Below are positions 1 to 9,874 of a stretch of DNA of 64,000 nucleotides, one piece after another (the first letter of the stretch is position 1; each line of letters opens with the position of its first letter). The DNA lies in contig NC_065551.1 in the NCBI RefSeq assembly GCF_022605725.1, positions 930,001 to 994,000 on the forward strand. The letters are read 5' to 3'. The position numbers and the translations under genes were made by a program. Below the pieces are notes generated by a model. The model searched no databases. It was not told the origin of the DNA and saw nothing but the letters and a program-made list of their open reading frames with translations. Origin of the DNA: Anthonomus grandis grandis (lineage: Eukaryota > Arthropoda > Insecta > Coleoptera > Curculionidae).

Positions 1-705
1 CTCACCAAATCTTGAAGATGATTTACTCAAAGAGTTCAAGTTTATAAAGGTTCTCTACCTACCATCCAACACCACTTCTATCCTGCAGGTTGCAGGATAG
101 AACTGCACTTTTTTCGAAGCTGCTTTGAGGCGGTAGAGAACACAACCCTTAATCCCAAAGGGAACACCTTACCTTTCGAAAATTCTTGAAAGACCACTTT
201 AACATCGTGATGCGTCTAAAAGTTATTGATCAAGCCTGGCTGGGTATTACAACAAGGATCTTAACCTCTGCATGAAAGAAGCTGTTAAGAAGAAGCTAGA
301 AAGGGCTTTGAAGGATTGGATCCCGAAGTGTCAGAGATAGAGGAGATTGTTTCTCTGGACAAATTCATGAGTCATGGGATGAGAGAGATCTAAACGAACT
401 CATTGAGGAACAGTCTCAGGTGCTGACAACTAAGGAGTTACACGATCGACATTCGCAGCAGCATGAACGAAAGTTCAACGAAAAATTAGTTTAGTGGAGG
501 AGCCACAAATGAAGGAGATCTCGGTGTGAGAAAGTCGTAGAGTTCGTGAATAAAAATCACCCTGAAAAAGTTGCAACTGGTCGTGCATCGGAGTTGTTCA
601 ACGAAACTTGCCAAACTCATTTCCGCAATATCTTAAAAGGGAGAAAGAAACAAAACTCCTTGGACGGTTTTTTTAAACGACTGCATGTGAAAATGAGCAA
701 AGCGT
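1..705 (+). pseudogene. Tigger-like (DDE_1, CENP-B related) transposase, C-terminal part, degenerate
   Basis: Translating in shifting + frames gives VLYLPSNTTS near nt 50-95, the peptide that precedes the last catalytic acid in Tigger transposases. It is followed by an AWLGITTRIL stretch near 235-265, an acidic EIEEIVSLDK segment near 330-365, a ELHDRH..QQHE segment near 430-475 and a LDGFFKR tail near 660-680. This order matches the C-terminal third of Tigger transposases, which cut and paste DNA in the nucleus. The reading is broken by several stops and frameshifts, and the 5' half is absent. Near nt 90-105 the text CTGCAGGTTGCAGG looks like a small local duplication replacing the usual QPMDQG region. 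It has no coding capacity now. Confidence 0.75.
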
Positions 706-888
706 GACAAAAAAAGCAAAGACTAATGACGAAAATTAAGCGCTTCTGTAAGCACTTAATTGAGAGTTGGTGTTTAGGTAGCTGGAACGGTTTAATAGAA
801 TTTCAATTAATTTTAATGATTAAAATTGCTTTGAAATGCGAGCAAGGTTACGGAACTAATTAAACTCGTATCTCGAGGGGCCACTGTA
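1..888 (+). mobile_element. Tigger/pogo-family DNA transposon, 3' portion
   Basis: The right end reads GGGGCCACTG followed by TA at 887-888. This fits the CAGT(G)..CCCTCGAG terminal repeat type and TA target site of Tigger/pogo elements. The left end lies outside the window. The interior carries the transposase remnant listed separately. Between about 720 and 850 the sequence is short AT-rich 3' untranslated material. Confidence 0.75.
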
Positions 889-1359
889 TTGTTATTTTTC
901 CAATTAGGGTGCTTATCAAACCAAAACATATAATAAAAATAACTATAACCATAGTTATATATTTTTCATAAATTATTCTAATCCTTCCATTCCTAAAGAG
1001 TAAGAAAAAATTATCCACCTTACTAAGGGAAGAAAATTGAGGCAAGTACCTTATAACACACAATAAGTAAAGATATAAAGGAAAGGAAGTGTAAGTATTC
1101 CCAACCTTTGAGATGTGGTTCCTATTGAAGGCATTCCTGAATCCAAGTCCGCTCAAAACCATACATAGTTAAAAAGTTGCAAAATATGCATGCTTATTAT
1201 TTCCCGAGACACACTCTCTACCAGATTAGTGAACAGAATATTGGTATTGATTGATTTTTGCTATGTTTTAAGGCAACCCATTCAATGCGCCAGGCTCTTA
1301 GATTAAGAACTACTCCAGTGATCCCAACACAGAAGTCTCGAATCCCAATATCAGAGATT

Positions 1360-1860
1360 TTAGGGTGATTAGCAAAAAGAGTATCTTAGAGTATATAACT
1401 TTAAAATAGTATTGAACTGAGAATCGATCCCTGGTACACCAATTTTTCTAACTAGACAATGCCGCCCTGATTAACCTAGTACCGGACTCTTTGGTACCTG
1501 TTAGTTAAGTAAATATGTGATTCTAAAACTTAAATGCTTTTATCCTTTAAGTAATAGAATCGAAGCTTCTCTAAAAGTATCTGATAGCTGACACAATCGA
1601 ATGCCTTAGTATCATCACAAAACAAGACTGTATCGTAGCATTCCCAATGAAAGTATCTAAACCATCATTATGCAGTATACCCTGCGTTGTTCATCCTCAT
1701 TGAATAAATTATTTTCGTCAAAATACCTTATTATTTCATCTGACAGATGTTTCCCCAGAACTTTTGAGACTATAGGAAAAAGATAAATTGGACTCTAATT
1801 ATCAGGATCGTCTGGATTTCCCTTCGCCATATGCAGTTTGGAAAACAGTTCTCTTTTAAT
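1360..1860 (-). pseudogene. Non-LTR retrotransposon reverse transcriptase fragment
   Basis: Minus-strand translation gives KGNPDDPDN*SPI, then LFPIVSKVLGKH near 1740-1830, the RT region where functional copies read YRPISLL..SK. A second stretch, FCDDTKAFDCVSYQILLEKL, lies at about 1575-1640 and is the F.D..KAFD.V motif of the RT palm. A degenerate VYQGSIL, equivalent to VPQGS.LGP, lies near 1375-1400. These occur in the correct order for a jockey-like LINE on the minus strand, with stops throughout. The mariner at 1862 is inserted at its 5' side. Sequence between 889 and 1360 is probably the degenerate 3' portion, but no motif could be confirmed. Confidence 0.65.
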
Positions 1861-1861
1861 A

Positions 1862-3102
1862 CGAGGGTGGATCAAATATTAACCGACCTTTAGTCACTGT
1901 AATTTATGTATGTCATTGATCGAAATGCCATCTCGTGGAGTGTTGGCTGGAAGCCTAAGGAACTTTTCTGCAATACCGACTGTTGTTACTTCTCAGTAAT
2001 TTAGTCTCCTTTGCGATGAGTGAACAGAAAGTCCATCCGCGTGTTGCCCAACGCATTATTATCAAGTTTCTTGCGGAAGAAAATGTCGGGCCCATCGAAA
2101 TTTGGAATAGATTGAACTCTCAGTTTGGGGAATCGACTCTCTCAAAAACTCAAGTGAAAGAGTGGCACAAAAAATTTCGGGAAGGCTGTGTCAACGTTGG
2201 AAATAGCTCCCACCCACGACGCCCACGGACAAGCATCACAAATTTGAACGTAGCCGCTGTCAAGAAGTTTATTTTGAAAAACCGCCGTACTACAGTGCAG
2301 GAAATCTGTCAAAATCTTGGAATCAGTTATGTAAGCGTCCAGTGAATCATCAAAAATTCTTTGTGTTTTCGAAAAATTTGGTGCTAGGTGGGTTCCAAGG
2401 TTGCTGACTGCGGAACAGAAAAATTATCGGCTCCAAGTATGTGAGCGTCTTTTGGCTCGATTCAAAAATGAAGAAGATGATTTTTTGCAACGCATAGTGA
2501 CTGTCAATGAAACCTGATGCCATCACTACACTCCAGAGTCAAAAAGAGCGAGTATGGAGTGGCGGAGAACAAATGCACCTGTCGTTTGGGATTATAGAGG
2601 AATCCTCCATATCGACATCCTTCACGATCGGAAAACGATCAATGCAGCCTACTATTCCGACCTTCTTGAAAAATTGCGACAGTCTTTCCTATCAAACAGA
2701 CGTGGTTGCAGTGTAAAAAACGTGCTCCTACTCCAAGATAACGCCAGACCGCACACTGCCAAAATAACACAACAAAAAATAATACTCAAATTGGGGTGGA
2801 CTACTTTGGAACACCCTCCCTACAGTCCGGACCTCTTTCCCTGTGATTTCTACTTGTTCGGGCCTCTGAAAGAAGAGTTTGGAGGACAGCGATTCAGCAG
2901 CAACCAGCAGGTCGAAAGCTTCGTGTGTAAATGGCTAGAGAGCCGACCTCGTTCATTCTACGAAACGGGCATGAAAAAACTTCCAATTCGATGGGAAAAG
3001 TGTATTCAAAAGGGATGTTATTTATCAATGTTATTTCTTTTTTGTTGACAACTTTTTGCAATAAATTAAAAAAAAAGTCGGTTAATATTTGATCCACCCT
3101 CG
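1862..3102 (+). mobile_element. mariner (Tc1/mariner superfamily) element, 1.24 kb
   Basis: The terminal inverted repeats at 1862-1887 and 3077-3102 are perfect over 26 bp and begin CGAGGGTGGATCAAATATTA. A TA dinucleotide precedes the left repeat at 1860-1861. The right flank reads GATATA, so a clean TA duplication is not exact. Length and single-gene layout are normal for mariner. It sits in a LINE remnant. Confidence 0.9.
2016..3048 (+). pseudogene. mariner transposase, inactivated
   Basis: The best start is the ATG at 2016 (MSEQKVHPRV), giving the usual mariner N-terminal helix-turn-helix domain (roughly residues 1-110). The reading ends at a stop at 2343-2345. A frame change near 2370-2380 restores ARWVPRLL and the rest of the catalytic domain. 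The motif that should read GDETW reads VNET followed by a stop at 2515-2517, so the first catalytic Asp is Asn and the Trp codon is TGA. About 18 residues are missing after SMEWR. The second Asp (LLQDNARPH) and third Asp (YSPDLFPCDFY) remain. The protein would bind the terminal repeats and move the element by cut-and-paste, but this copy cannot. Confidence 0.9.
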
Positions 3103-4317
3103 GATATAATCTTATTATTTTTATTAGAGGAAAGAAATTAGATTTTAATTGTGTCGTCCAAAAAAAATCACGGAACCGTTTGAAAATTCTAAATATTCAA
3201 TATTCGAATAAAATCAAAAATTTAAAAAAAAACTTTTTTTAAAAGTTTTATTCTAAAATTATTAAAGTACTACAACAAAAGAAAAAATACTTTTTCATAG
3301 ACAATTTTTTCGTCCTACGTGGTGGTGATTTAAAACTCACAATACTGCGTTTCGTCATTTATCACTTTTTTGTCTAAGAATTAATAACAATAATAAGATT
3401 AACATTATTTCCCAAAGGTAATCGAGAAGATTTCAATCAACTATTGTTTTAGGTTTTTTCTAATATTTATGGTAACAATTGAAAATTATAATATAAAAAA
3501 TAACCCTACAAATTATATTTGTAATATTAACATGAATAAATTGAATATGAGTAAACGTTTACCGACAAAAGAAGCAGAATTGAAACAAACAGATAGAATT
3601 ATTAACCCTTTTACGTTTTCCGGAATGTTTTTGCCATCTGTCCATTGGCAGACCACCCAATATATGACAACTAGATTGCCTTATTACTATTATAATAATT
3701 ATTATTATTATAATAATCATTTATCCGATACCATAGAATTAACTAAAACTAATTCAAGTAACATAGCACCGATAAAAAACAAATACTTACGTAGAATCGT
3801 ATATACAATATACACGTTGTTGAAAAATCAGTCATGAAAAAGTACAAGAAATATGAGCTCTTGAAAATTATGAAGGAAAACAGAAGAAGGCTCAATAACA
3901 CATGTACTTTCGTCCAACAAATGATAATTAATATAAGATCTAGAGATTCTTTTAATTCCTACCATGTCGGGTAAAAGTAATTTTTTCGTAAACTTGGTTT
4001 TTTTCATTTAGAATCCTAAATGATACGGTCATAAAATCATCAATTACAAACTTAATATCAAATATCAAAATATGGTGTAGAATATCGTTACGCAAATGTC
4101 ATCAAACATTTGCGAAAAAAATTGTCTGTTTTTACGAGTTTAGACAAAAATATGTTACTTACTACAAATTTCCCTCATTGATCAAATGATATTAAGTAGA
4201 TATTTTATCGATATGATTAATTAAAATTAAAAAAAAGTTAATTAATCATGTCAAGTTTAAATCAATTGGTTCTGCAAATTCATTTTTAGAACTAAATGAA
4301 TTCAGTAATTTAATTAG
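3103..4317. other. AT-rich stretch without a recognised gene
   Basis: This lies between the mariner and the last PARP exon. It is downstream of the PARP stop codon on the minus strand, so part may be that gene's 3' untranslated region. A 122-codon + strand frame at 3469-3837 has a Tyr/Asn-rich low-complexity middle and matches nothing I know. I see no terminal repeats and no LINE motifs. Confidence 0.4.
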
Positions 4318-4592
4318 TTATTGTATTATTGTGCTAAAATAATACGTAACGTAACTGGGATAGAACTCAGAGTTATCGAAGTACTTAATATATGTCTGCC
4401 CATTATGAGCCATGACGGTGTCATATCCCGGTGGGGGTAAGAAAACTTCCCCATCAACAACCAGGGTTTTTCCGACTAAAAGATCCACCATAAACATGGC
4501 TCTAAAGGGGCCAAGTTTTTTATTCGAATGCCTCATCGCGTCTTGGGGGCGTTTGCTGAAATATACGCCTGGTCCGTACTTGTTTCGTTCCC
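4318..4592 (-). CDS. PARP-type ADP-ribosyltransferase, last coding exon
   Basis: The exon opens after TTATTTCAG with a split Gly codon. It encodes ERNKYGPGVYFSKR, matching the G.G.YF signature that carries the second (Tyr) residue of the PARP H-Y-E triad. AMFMVDLLVGKT, LPPPGYDTV and YIKYFDNSEFYPSYVTYY follow, which correspond to the MF..RVLVG, PPP..YDS and F.VF.D.Q.YPEYLI strands of PARP catalytic domains. At the place of the third triad residue I read a hydrophobic residue (Val), which in the family goes with mono- rather than poly-ADP-ribosylation. The stop is TAA at 4318-4320. In-frame sequence above 4592 is intron and should not be added. Confidence 0.8.
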
Positions 4593-4732
4593 CTGAAATA
4601 AGTAATTTTATTAACATAAATAGTATACACGCGTGGACGATTTTTTTATTGGGTGTCTTAACTCTTTCAGTCACTGCGTCTATTACAATAGACATCAATT
4701 TTTTATAATTTCTATACATTTAAAAACCTCTT

Positions 4733-5259
4733 TTTTCAAATAAGTTACTTTGGCTGTGTCAGCCATGATGCTTTGTTGTGCAAGATGGAGTCATACGGCA
4801 TTAGAGGTGTCGTCTTAAATTGGTTCGACTCCTTTTTAGCATTTCGGACACAATACGTGGAAATAAGGAATAAATTAGGTTCATATTGTTCAAACAATCT
4901 TCACACTGATTTGGGAGTACCTCAAGCTTCGGTGCTCGGGCCTGTGTTGTTTCTTATATTTGTAAATGCATTGCCTACAGATTTATTGTATAGTCACGCG
5001 GCGGGCAAAGCATTGCACGAGCTAAATAACTGGTTTACTCTAAATGAACTGTTTGTTAATACCAAGAAAACAAATTATATGGTTTTTTGCATTCATCGGG
5101 GTCAATTAAATCTTGAACTTGACATGCATTTGAGCAATAATGGTAGTTTCTTGCAACGTCAACAAACCATTAAGTTTCTTGGCTAGATGGCGCTCTTTCA
5201 TGGGAGACACATTGCAATTATTTGGCATTTAAATTAGGTAGCCTTTGTTATGCTATAAG
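4733..5259 (+). pseudogene. LINE reverse transcriptase fragment (palm to C-terminal)
   Basis: The frame around 4773-5186 reads SHDALLCKMESYGIRG, then GVPQASVLGPVLFLIFVNALP. This is the standard LINE RT region after the KAFD motif plus the VPQGSVLGP block. The F.DD active-site block that should follow LPTDLL is missing, replaced by a deletion joining directly to NWFTLNELFVN. After a stop at 5184-5186 related sequence continues to about 5258 (ETHIAII, LCYAI in shifted frames). The fragment ends exactly at the left hAT terminus at 5260. Jockey-like clade is the best guess. Confidence 0.7.
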
Positions 5260-5463
5260 CAGCGTTGCCAGGTCTACCGTTTTCATGCTATGGCTACCGC
5301 TCTACCGCTAAGCTATTAATATCTACCGTTAAAACTTTTGCTCCTACAGTCAATTTTTAAATTAATTTACAAACAAAAAAGGAAACATCACAAAATAATA
5401 ATTAATAGGAATAATTACAATGTTCTTTTACCGTCTCTGTTGATTACGTACTCGAGATTTTCG

Positions 5464-5467
5464 CTTC
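5464..5467. repeat. 4-bp target-site duplication CTTC of the gypsy insertion (left copy)
   Basis: CTTC directly precedes the 5' LTR and occurs again at 15525-15528 directly after the 3' LTR. A 4-bp duplication is usual for Ty3/gypsy integrases. This ties the two LTRs into one insertion. Confidence 0.85.
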
Positions 5468-5650
5468 TGTAGGGAACACACTGTACAATATTAGTTATTC
5501 TAATATTTGTTGAATGTTTAGGCAATGGCTTAAGTGGAACATTGCTACCACTGCAATATTGAATACATGTAACGATTATTATAATCAAACACGAATTAAT
5601 TAATAGATGACAACCAAACTAAACGGTGTGTTTTAATAACCTACTTTACA
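5468..5650 (+). repeat. 5' LTR of the gypsy element
   Basis: It starts TGTAGGGAACACAC and ends CTACTTTACA (TG..CA). The same sequence recurs at 15333-15524. A TGGCGATCCTG primer-binding-site candidate follows immediately at 5651. At 183 bp this is a short LTR. Confidence 0.85.
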
Positions 5651-6140
5651 TGGCGATCCTGTTAAAAAAGACTTAGGGAAGTTAAAGGCGAAGTGGTAAA
5701 ATCGAGTGTGCGTCGGTAAATTATGGGTACAATTAAAACAATCTGATCAGTTTATCAGCAATATTAGTCAATCAAAATCAACAGAGCAAAAAGTACAAGA
5801 AAATGGCGTTGTAAATTTTAATTTTATTGTGCAAGAACAGGAGTATAATATTACTAAGGATGTCAAAGTAGTTATGTACCTGATCCTTGCATGTTTGTTT
5901 GCTATCCTATAGTCATGAGGTTACTTAGAGCTTATCATAAGAGGATGAAAAAACAAGCCCGAAGACATTTGACTGCACAGGTATCTACATACGTGTCGAA
6001 CGCAGACTTGAGTAAAGTCACCGTGAATCCGGCAATGTAAAGACAATCGAAATATATAATAAACTATAGTGAGAAGGCGTAAATGGAAAATGGAAGTAAT
6101 AAGTTTTGTGGGTTCCAGTGTAACAGTAATAAATATAATG
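5651..6140 (+). other. gypsy primer-binding site and leader (to Harbinger insertion)
   Basis: TGGCGATCCTGTTAAAAAAG directly abuts the LTR and starts with TGG, as primer-binding sites do. The tRNA was not identified. The leader continues to the Harbinger insertion at 6141 and resumes at 9788, reaching the gag ATG at 9875. A 68-codon frame at 5706-5912 lies here and shows no gag similarity. Confidence 0.6.
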
Positions 6141-6143
6141 TAA

Positions 6144-6786
6144 GGCCGTCGTCCCACCAAAGATACGCGATGGCGACGCGAATGCGATACGATTTCGCCT
6201 GGACACATTCAGACGACATGCAGTTGCCCCACCAAAGATACGCGTTTCGTGTTTCCTACGTTTAGTTGTTCAGTTTAGTTCAAAATGTATTGGTATTTAC
6301 GGAATAGAAAAAAAAAATAAAAAGGCAAAAAAAAGAAAATGGTGGGTGCATCCTTTTATTGAGAAAAATTACCTGAATTACCTGCGCTGTTTACTTCCTT
6401 GGCTACTGCTGCCCAAGCATTTTCAGTCAAATCTTTTCGCGAATATTCTGATTCTGAGCTTATAATTATATAAACAAGCATGTTTTTCTACAGCATCTAC
6501 TAATTTTGAATTAAAATCCAGTTCAGCATTTTGTTGTGCCATAATAAACAAAAAAACAAAACTTAAAAAATAAAAAGATAAATGAAAAAAAACGCCAACA
6601 CACACAGCTTGAATGTTGCTTCACAACTGACACGTCCAGTCTCCCGGCAACACGAAGGCGACACGCATTTGGATGTGTCTTCGGCGCAGCGTCGGTGGAG
6701 ACAAAATGATTTTAAAACATGGGTTCGACACGAAAGATACACGCTGGCGACATCGCGGAGATGTGGCGTCGCTGTCGTGTATCTTT
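6144..6786 (+). repeat. internally deleted Harbinger copy (MITE-like) fused to the longer copy
   Basis: This unit has a left terminus, a short piece of transposase leader (MYWYLRN-like, near 6286), then the right-end block with the MADF first exon in antisense (about 6415-6540). At the junction near 6780 the right end stops at GTATCTTTGG and the next left end starts at ATACGCGACGG. The outer 15-20 bp of both facing termini are gone, as expected if the head-to-head palindrome was deleted. Confidence 0.75.
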
Positions 6787-6910
6787 GGATACGCGACGGC
6801 GACGCGAAGGCGATACGATTTCGCCTGGACACATTCAGACGACATGCAGTGGCCCCACCAAAGATACGCGTTTCGTGTTTCCTACGTTTAGTTGTTCAGT
6901 TTAGTTCAAA

Positions 6911-7213
6911 ATGTCATAGAGTGAAGACGAGGATATAGTTGCAATGTATTGGTATTTGCGGAATAGAAAAAAAAATAAAAAGGCAAAAAAAAAGAAAATG
7001 GTGGGTGCATCCTTTTATTGAGAAAAATAAAAAAAAAATGTTTGTTGCTGCTAAGGAGCTGCACAGACATCCATTAAAATTTAAATCTTTTTACCGAATG
7101 TCAAAGGAGTTCTTTTTAGAATTGGTCGAAAAAGTTAGACCTTACATTCAAAAAAATGATACAAATTATCGAAAAAGTGTGAGTGTTGAAGAACGGCTGT
7201 TAATTACGCTAAG
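6911..7213 (+). pseudogene. Harbinger transposase, exon 1 (disrupted)
   Basis: The likely ancestral start is the ATG at 6911 (MS*SEDEDIVAMYWYLRN), but the third codon is TAG. A frame change within the A-rich tract at about 6965-7000 is needed to reach WWVHPFIEKN. Then come RHPLKFKSFYRMSKEFFLELVEKV and ERLLITLR. These match the N-terminal WVHP....F..L...L...P.KF..YFRMS and ERL.ITLR blocks of HARBI1/PIF transposases. The exon ends at AG|GTACAT (7213), splicing in phase to 8243. A downstream ATG at 6939 opens the second frame and might rescue a shorter protein, but that is speculative. Confidence 0.8.
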
Positions 7214-8242
7214 GTACATGATTTTTAACGTGCAGTTGATCCATTACGTTTTAGTGTCAAACAAATTTTCTGCTATTTTTTTTTATAAATGTACGTTCTT
7301 ATAATAATGTATATATATATAACGTACTTATTTAATGGGAAAATATGCCATTTCAAATTATTCATCAACGATCAACGATAAGAGCTGTTAAAGAAAATAT
7401 AAATAATAATATAGACCAAACTTTAATCTTTTTATTACGGTTAATACAAAGTTAAAGTATTTAATTTGGTAAAACACGTAAATGTGTTGAAATTTAATTA
7501 AAGCCACTTATTTTAAACTCGATTTCCGGTTGGATTCTGGAACTCTTGCGAATGTGTTGTGCTAGTGTGGTTTGGCCACCGATTTTCGACCTGGATACCG
7601 GTAGGGGAAGCTAAAGGTTGAAGCTAAAGGTGCGCTTGTGCTTCTGCTATACCATTCATTGTCAGTACTACGTGCATCCAGGAATTTATACTGTAGTTGT
7701 GAAGAGATGATAATGTGGATGGCCCTGTACTAGTGTAGAATGTACCCGATTGTCCATGATTAGCATTGGATGTTGCACCTGAAGACGTATTATCTAAAAT
7801 GTTGTCAATAAGACCCAATACGTCTCTTTTAAATCGTCTGGTTTGTTGAGGGTTCATCTGGTTTACTTCTGGTAGTAAACTTAATAAAAACATTTTATTT
7901 GGGTCCTTGGTTTCATCTCTGTTTTTACGACTTTCACAAAACTCTACAAATGCTTTATCGGGATCAAGTGCCTCGGATTTCCGTTTTTTAGCTTTATTTA
8001 TAGCTGTTTTTTTAGTGCCCTTTGTTCTAAGCTGTGGTTCTATTTGTTTCGTCATATCAGGTTCAGTATCTTCCACTGCAATTTCATTTTGGATCTCCGT
8101 ATTTTCGGATTCAGATTCATTTTCACTTTCGAGATTTTCCGAATCTCTGGCAACTGGTGATGGTATATTCCCTTGTGAATCAGAGTCCGGAGCATTCGTC
8201 TTCATCACATAACCTGAGTTTTTTCTTTGTTTTTTTTTTCAG
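7214..8242 (+). other. Harbinger transposase intron (contains antisense BESS-type ORF)
   Basis: The donor is AAG|GTACAT at 7213/7214. The acceptor is T-rich followed by CAG at 8240-8242. Exons on both sides join through a split Arg codon to LITLR-YLASG, the expected family sequence. The intron is about 1 kb and contains the minus-strand ORF at 7624-8238. Sequence between 7300 and 7620 is AT-rich with nothing recognised. Confidence 0.7.
7624..8238 (-). CDS. Harbinger accessory protein C-terminal part with BESS-like motif
   Basis: The frame is open on the minus strand from just after a stop at 8239-8241. The first ATG is at 8205 (MKTNAPDSDSQG). It has an acidic Ser/Glu-rich region, a basic KKAKKRKSE patch and then FLLSLLPEVNQMNPQQTRRFKRD with VLGLIDNIL. 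This fits a BESS motif (F..SL.P....L...Q...F+..V..LI), the usual C-terminal partner of a MADF DNA-binding domain. MADF or Myb-like proteins are the standard second gene of PIF/Harbinger elements and help bring transposase to DNA. The matching MADF first exon is at 9379-9535 on the same strand. The middle of the MADF domain was not found between them, so the gene may be broken. It lies wholly inside the transposase intron, antisense. Confidence 0.65.
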   Translation of the reverse strand, partial: KKKQRKNSGYVMKTNAPDSDSQGNIPSPVARDSENLESENESESENTEIQNEIAVEDTEPDMTKQIEPQLRTKGTKKTAINKAKKRKSEALDPDKAFVEFCESRKNRDETKDPNKMFLLSLLPEVNQMNPQQTRRFKRDVLGLIDNILDNTSSGATSNANHGQSGTFYTSTGPSTLSSLHNYSINSWMHVVLTMNGIAEAQAHL

Positions 8243-9104
8243 ATATCTTGCCTCGGGATGTACGTTTAATTCACTCCACTTTTATTTTACAACAGGACAA
8301 AGCACCATCGCAAAAATTATCTTTGAAACAACAGATGCTATTTGGGAATGTCTCCATAACCAATATATGCCAATTCCCAATCAAGATCAATGGAAAATCA
8401 TAGCCGATAGATACGATAAATTATGGAACCTGCCTAACTGCCTGGGGTCGATCGATGGAAAACATATAAGAATACAAAAAATGCCTAAAACTGGCTCTGA
8501 AAATTTTAATTATAAATCATTTCACTCGCTTGTTTTGATGGCTTGCAGTGATGCTGATGGGAATTTTATTATGATAGAAACTGGTTATGCTAGAAGAAAT
8601 AGTGATGATGGAATTTTTAAAGCATCGCGAATGCCCCTGCCTCTTGATGAAACTGGTCAAAATTTCCCGCATTACTTTGTTGCTGACGAAGCATTTCCGC
8701 TTCAGAAATATCTTATGAGACCATATCCGAAAAGAAGGCTAAATAACAAAAATCTAATATTTAATTACCGATTAAGAAGGGGTCGCAAATCTGTTGAATG
8801 TTCATTTGGCATGATGACTGCAAAATTTCAGGTGTTATCAACTGCGATTCGTTGTAAAACAGTGAAATCTGTAAATCGTATCGTTCGTTCAGTTTGCATT
8901 CTTCATAACTATATTCGTAAAAAAGAAGGAAGACGCTATACAGAGTATGATGCAGATGATGAAGGGGCAGAAGATATTAATGACAGACCAGCTGATATGT
9001 TTGCCAATAACCAAGAATTAATTACTTTATCTGAGAGGTCGAATGCACAAAACTTAAGAGAATATTTATCTCAGTACTTTCTACAAGTACCTCTACCTTG
9101 GTAA
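8243..9104 (+). CDS. Harbinger (HARBI1/DDE_Tnp_4) transposase, exon 2, catalytic domain
   Basis: This exon begins after a T-tract and CAG at 8242. It runs open for 287 codons from YLASGCTFNSLHF to a TAA at 9102-9104. Catalytic acids are all visible: NCLGSIDGKHIRI (first Asp), PHYFVADEAFPL (second Asp) and RKSVECSFGMM (Glu). VLSTAIRCK and VCILHNYI, typical of HARBI1-like proteins, follow. The enzyme cuts the element out and inserts it at TWA sites. This exon is intact, but exon 1 carries a stop and a frame change, so the full gene is probably dead. The ORF extends upstream of 8243 only through intron sequence. Confidence 0.85.
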
Positions 9105-9378
9105 TGGAAATATACCATTAATGTTTAGAACCTTTGTAATTTTAATTTTTTACAAAATACAGTGCTGTCACGATAAAAAGAACAATCCAAAAATTAAAAT
9201 TTGGGATCTATAATTTTTTTAAATCGAAAAAATGCCCGATTTTTATTTTTATTGCGGATTTTTTGATACAAAAATTGCTTATACAGGGCAGCCTGCAAAA
9301 AAACTTTTCTTAAAAAAAAATTTGGGCTGTGTATAAATATATAACTTTTGTTTCTTTTATCGTGAAAGCCTGAATTAC

Positions 9379-9535
9379 CTGCGCTGTTTACTTCCTTGGC
9401 TACTGCTGCCCAAACTTTTTCAGTCAAATCTTTTCGCGAATATTCTGATAGCTTATAATTATATAAACAAGCATGTTTTTCTACAGCATCTACTAATTTT
9501 GAATTAAAGTCCAGTTCAGCATTTTGTTGTGCCAT
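9379..9535 (-). CDS. MADF-domain protein, first exon, Harbinger accessory gene
   Basis: Starting at the ATG at 9533-9535, the exon encodes MAQQNAELDFNSKLVDAVEK, then HACLYNYKL and EKVWAAVAKEVNSAG. This is the N-terminal half of a MADF (Myb/SANT-like) domain (LI.AV..H..LY......Y.......AW..VA.E). The donor is GCAG|GTAATT at 9378/9379. No exon with the second half (C+..W..LRD) was found downstream. The only later piece in this orientation is the BESS-type ORF at 7624-8238. A near copy of this exon with a few changes lies at about 6415-6543 in the deleted derivative. Confidence 0.7.
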
Positions 9536-9874
9536 AATAAACAAAAAAAACAGCACTTCGATAAATGAAAAAAAATGCCAAGACACACAGCTTGAATGTT
9601 GTTTCGCAACTGACACGTCCAGTCTCCCGGCAACACGACGGCGACACGCTTTTGGATGTGTCTTCGGCGGAGCGTTGGTGGGAACAAAATAATTTTAAAA
9701 CATGGGTTCGACACGAAAGATACACGCTGGCGACATCGCGGAGATGTGGCGTCGCTGTCGTGTATCTTTGGTGGGACGACGGCCTAAGTCGATTTTTTGT
9801 GTACCTATATCATTTAGCTGCCTATCATCAATTTAATATAAATATCCTTATATTGTAACATGTATATAAAATAG

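Larger units (their letters stand above)
6144..9784 (+). mobile_element. PIF/Harbinger DNA transposon, composite structure
   Basis: Terminal repeats begin GGCCGTCGTCCCACCAAAGA at 6144 and reversed at 9784. They are flanked by TAA at 6141-6143 and 9785-9787, the 3-bp duplication typical of PIF/Harbinger. The interior is [left end][right end][left end][body][right end]. 6144-6371 recurs at about 6786-7027, and 6372-6780 recurs at about 9370-9775. An internally deleted derivative therefore appears fused head to tail to a longer copy. It encodes a HARBI1-type transposase on + and MADF/BESS-type protein parts on -. Confidence 0.9.

Noticed and set aside
3673..3720. Tandem repeat or CRISPR-like pattern in TATTATAATAATTATTATT
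   Set aside because: This is simple AT-rich low complexity. No regularly spaced repeats with unique spacers occur anywhere in the window.
3469..3837. 122-codon + strand frame
   Set aside because: It has a Tyr/Asn low-complexity middle, no family match and lies in AT-rich sequence; it is not supported as a gene.
4593..4719. Upstream extension of the last PARP exon (MYRNYKKLMSIV..)
   Set aside because: It is open by chance. A splice acceptor at 4593-4595 and phase agreement with the exon at 30166 show it is intron.
5468..5650. Solo LTR
   Set aside because: The matching LTR at 15333, the shared CTTC duplication and the gag-pol interior show it is the 5' LTR of a complete element.
5706..5912. 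68-codon frame in the gypsy leader
   Set aside because: No gag similarity. The true gag ATG at 9875 follows after the Harbinger insert is removed.
6582..6938. Several short frames with Arg-rich products in the Harbinger ends
   Set aside because: They come from translating CG-rich terminal repeats in different frames and recur wherever the repeat recurs.
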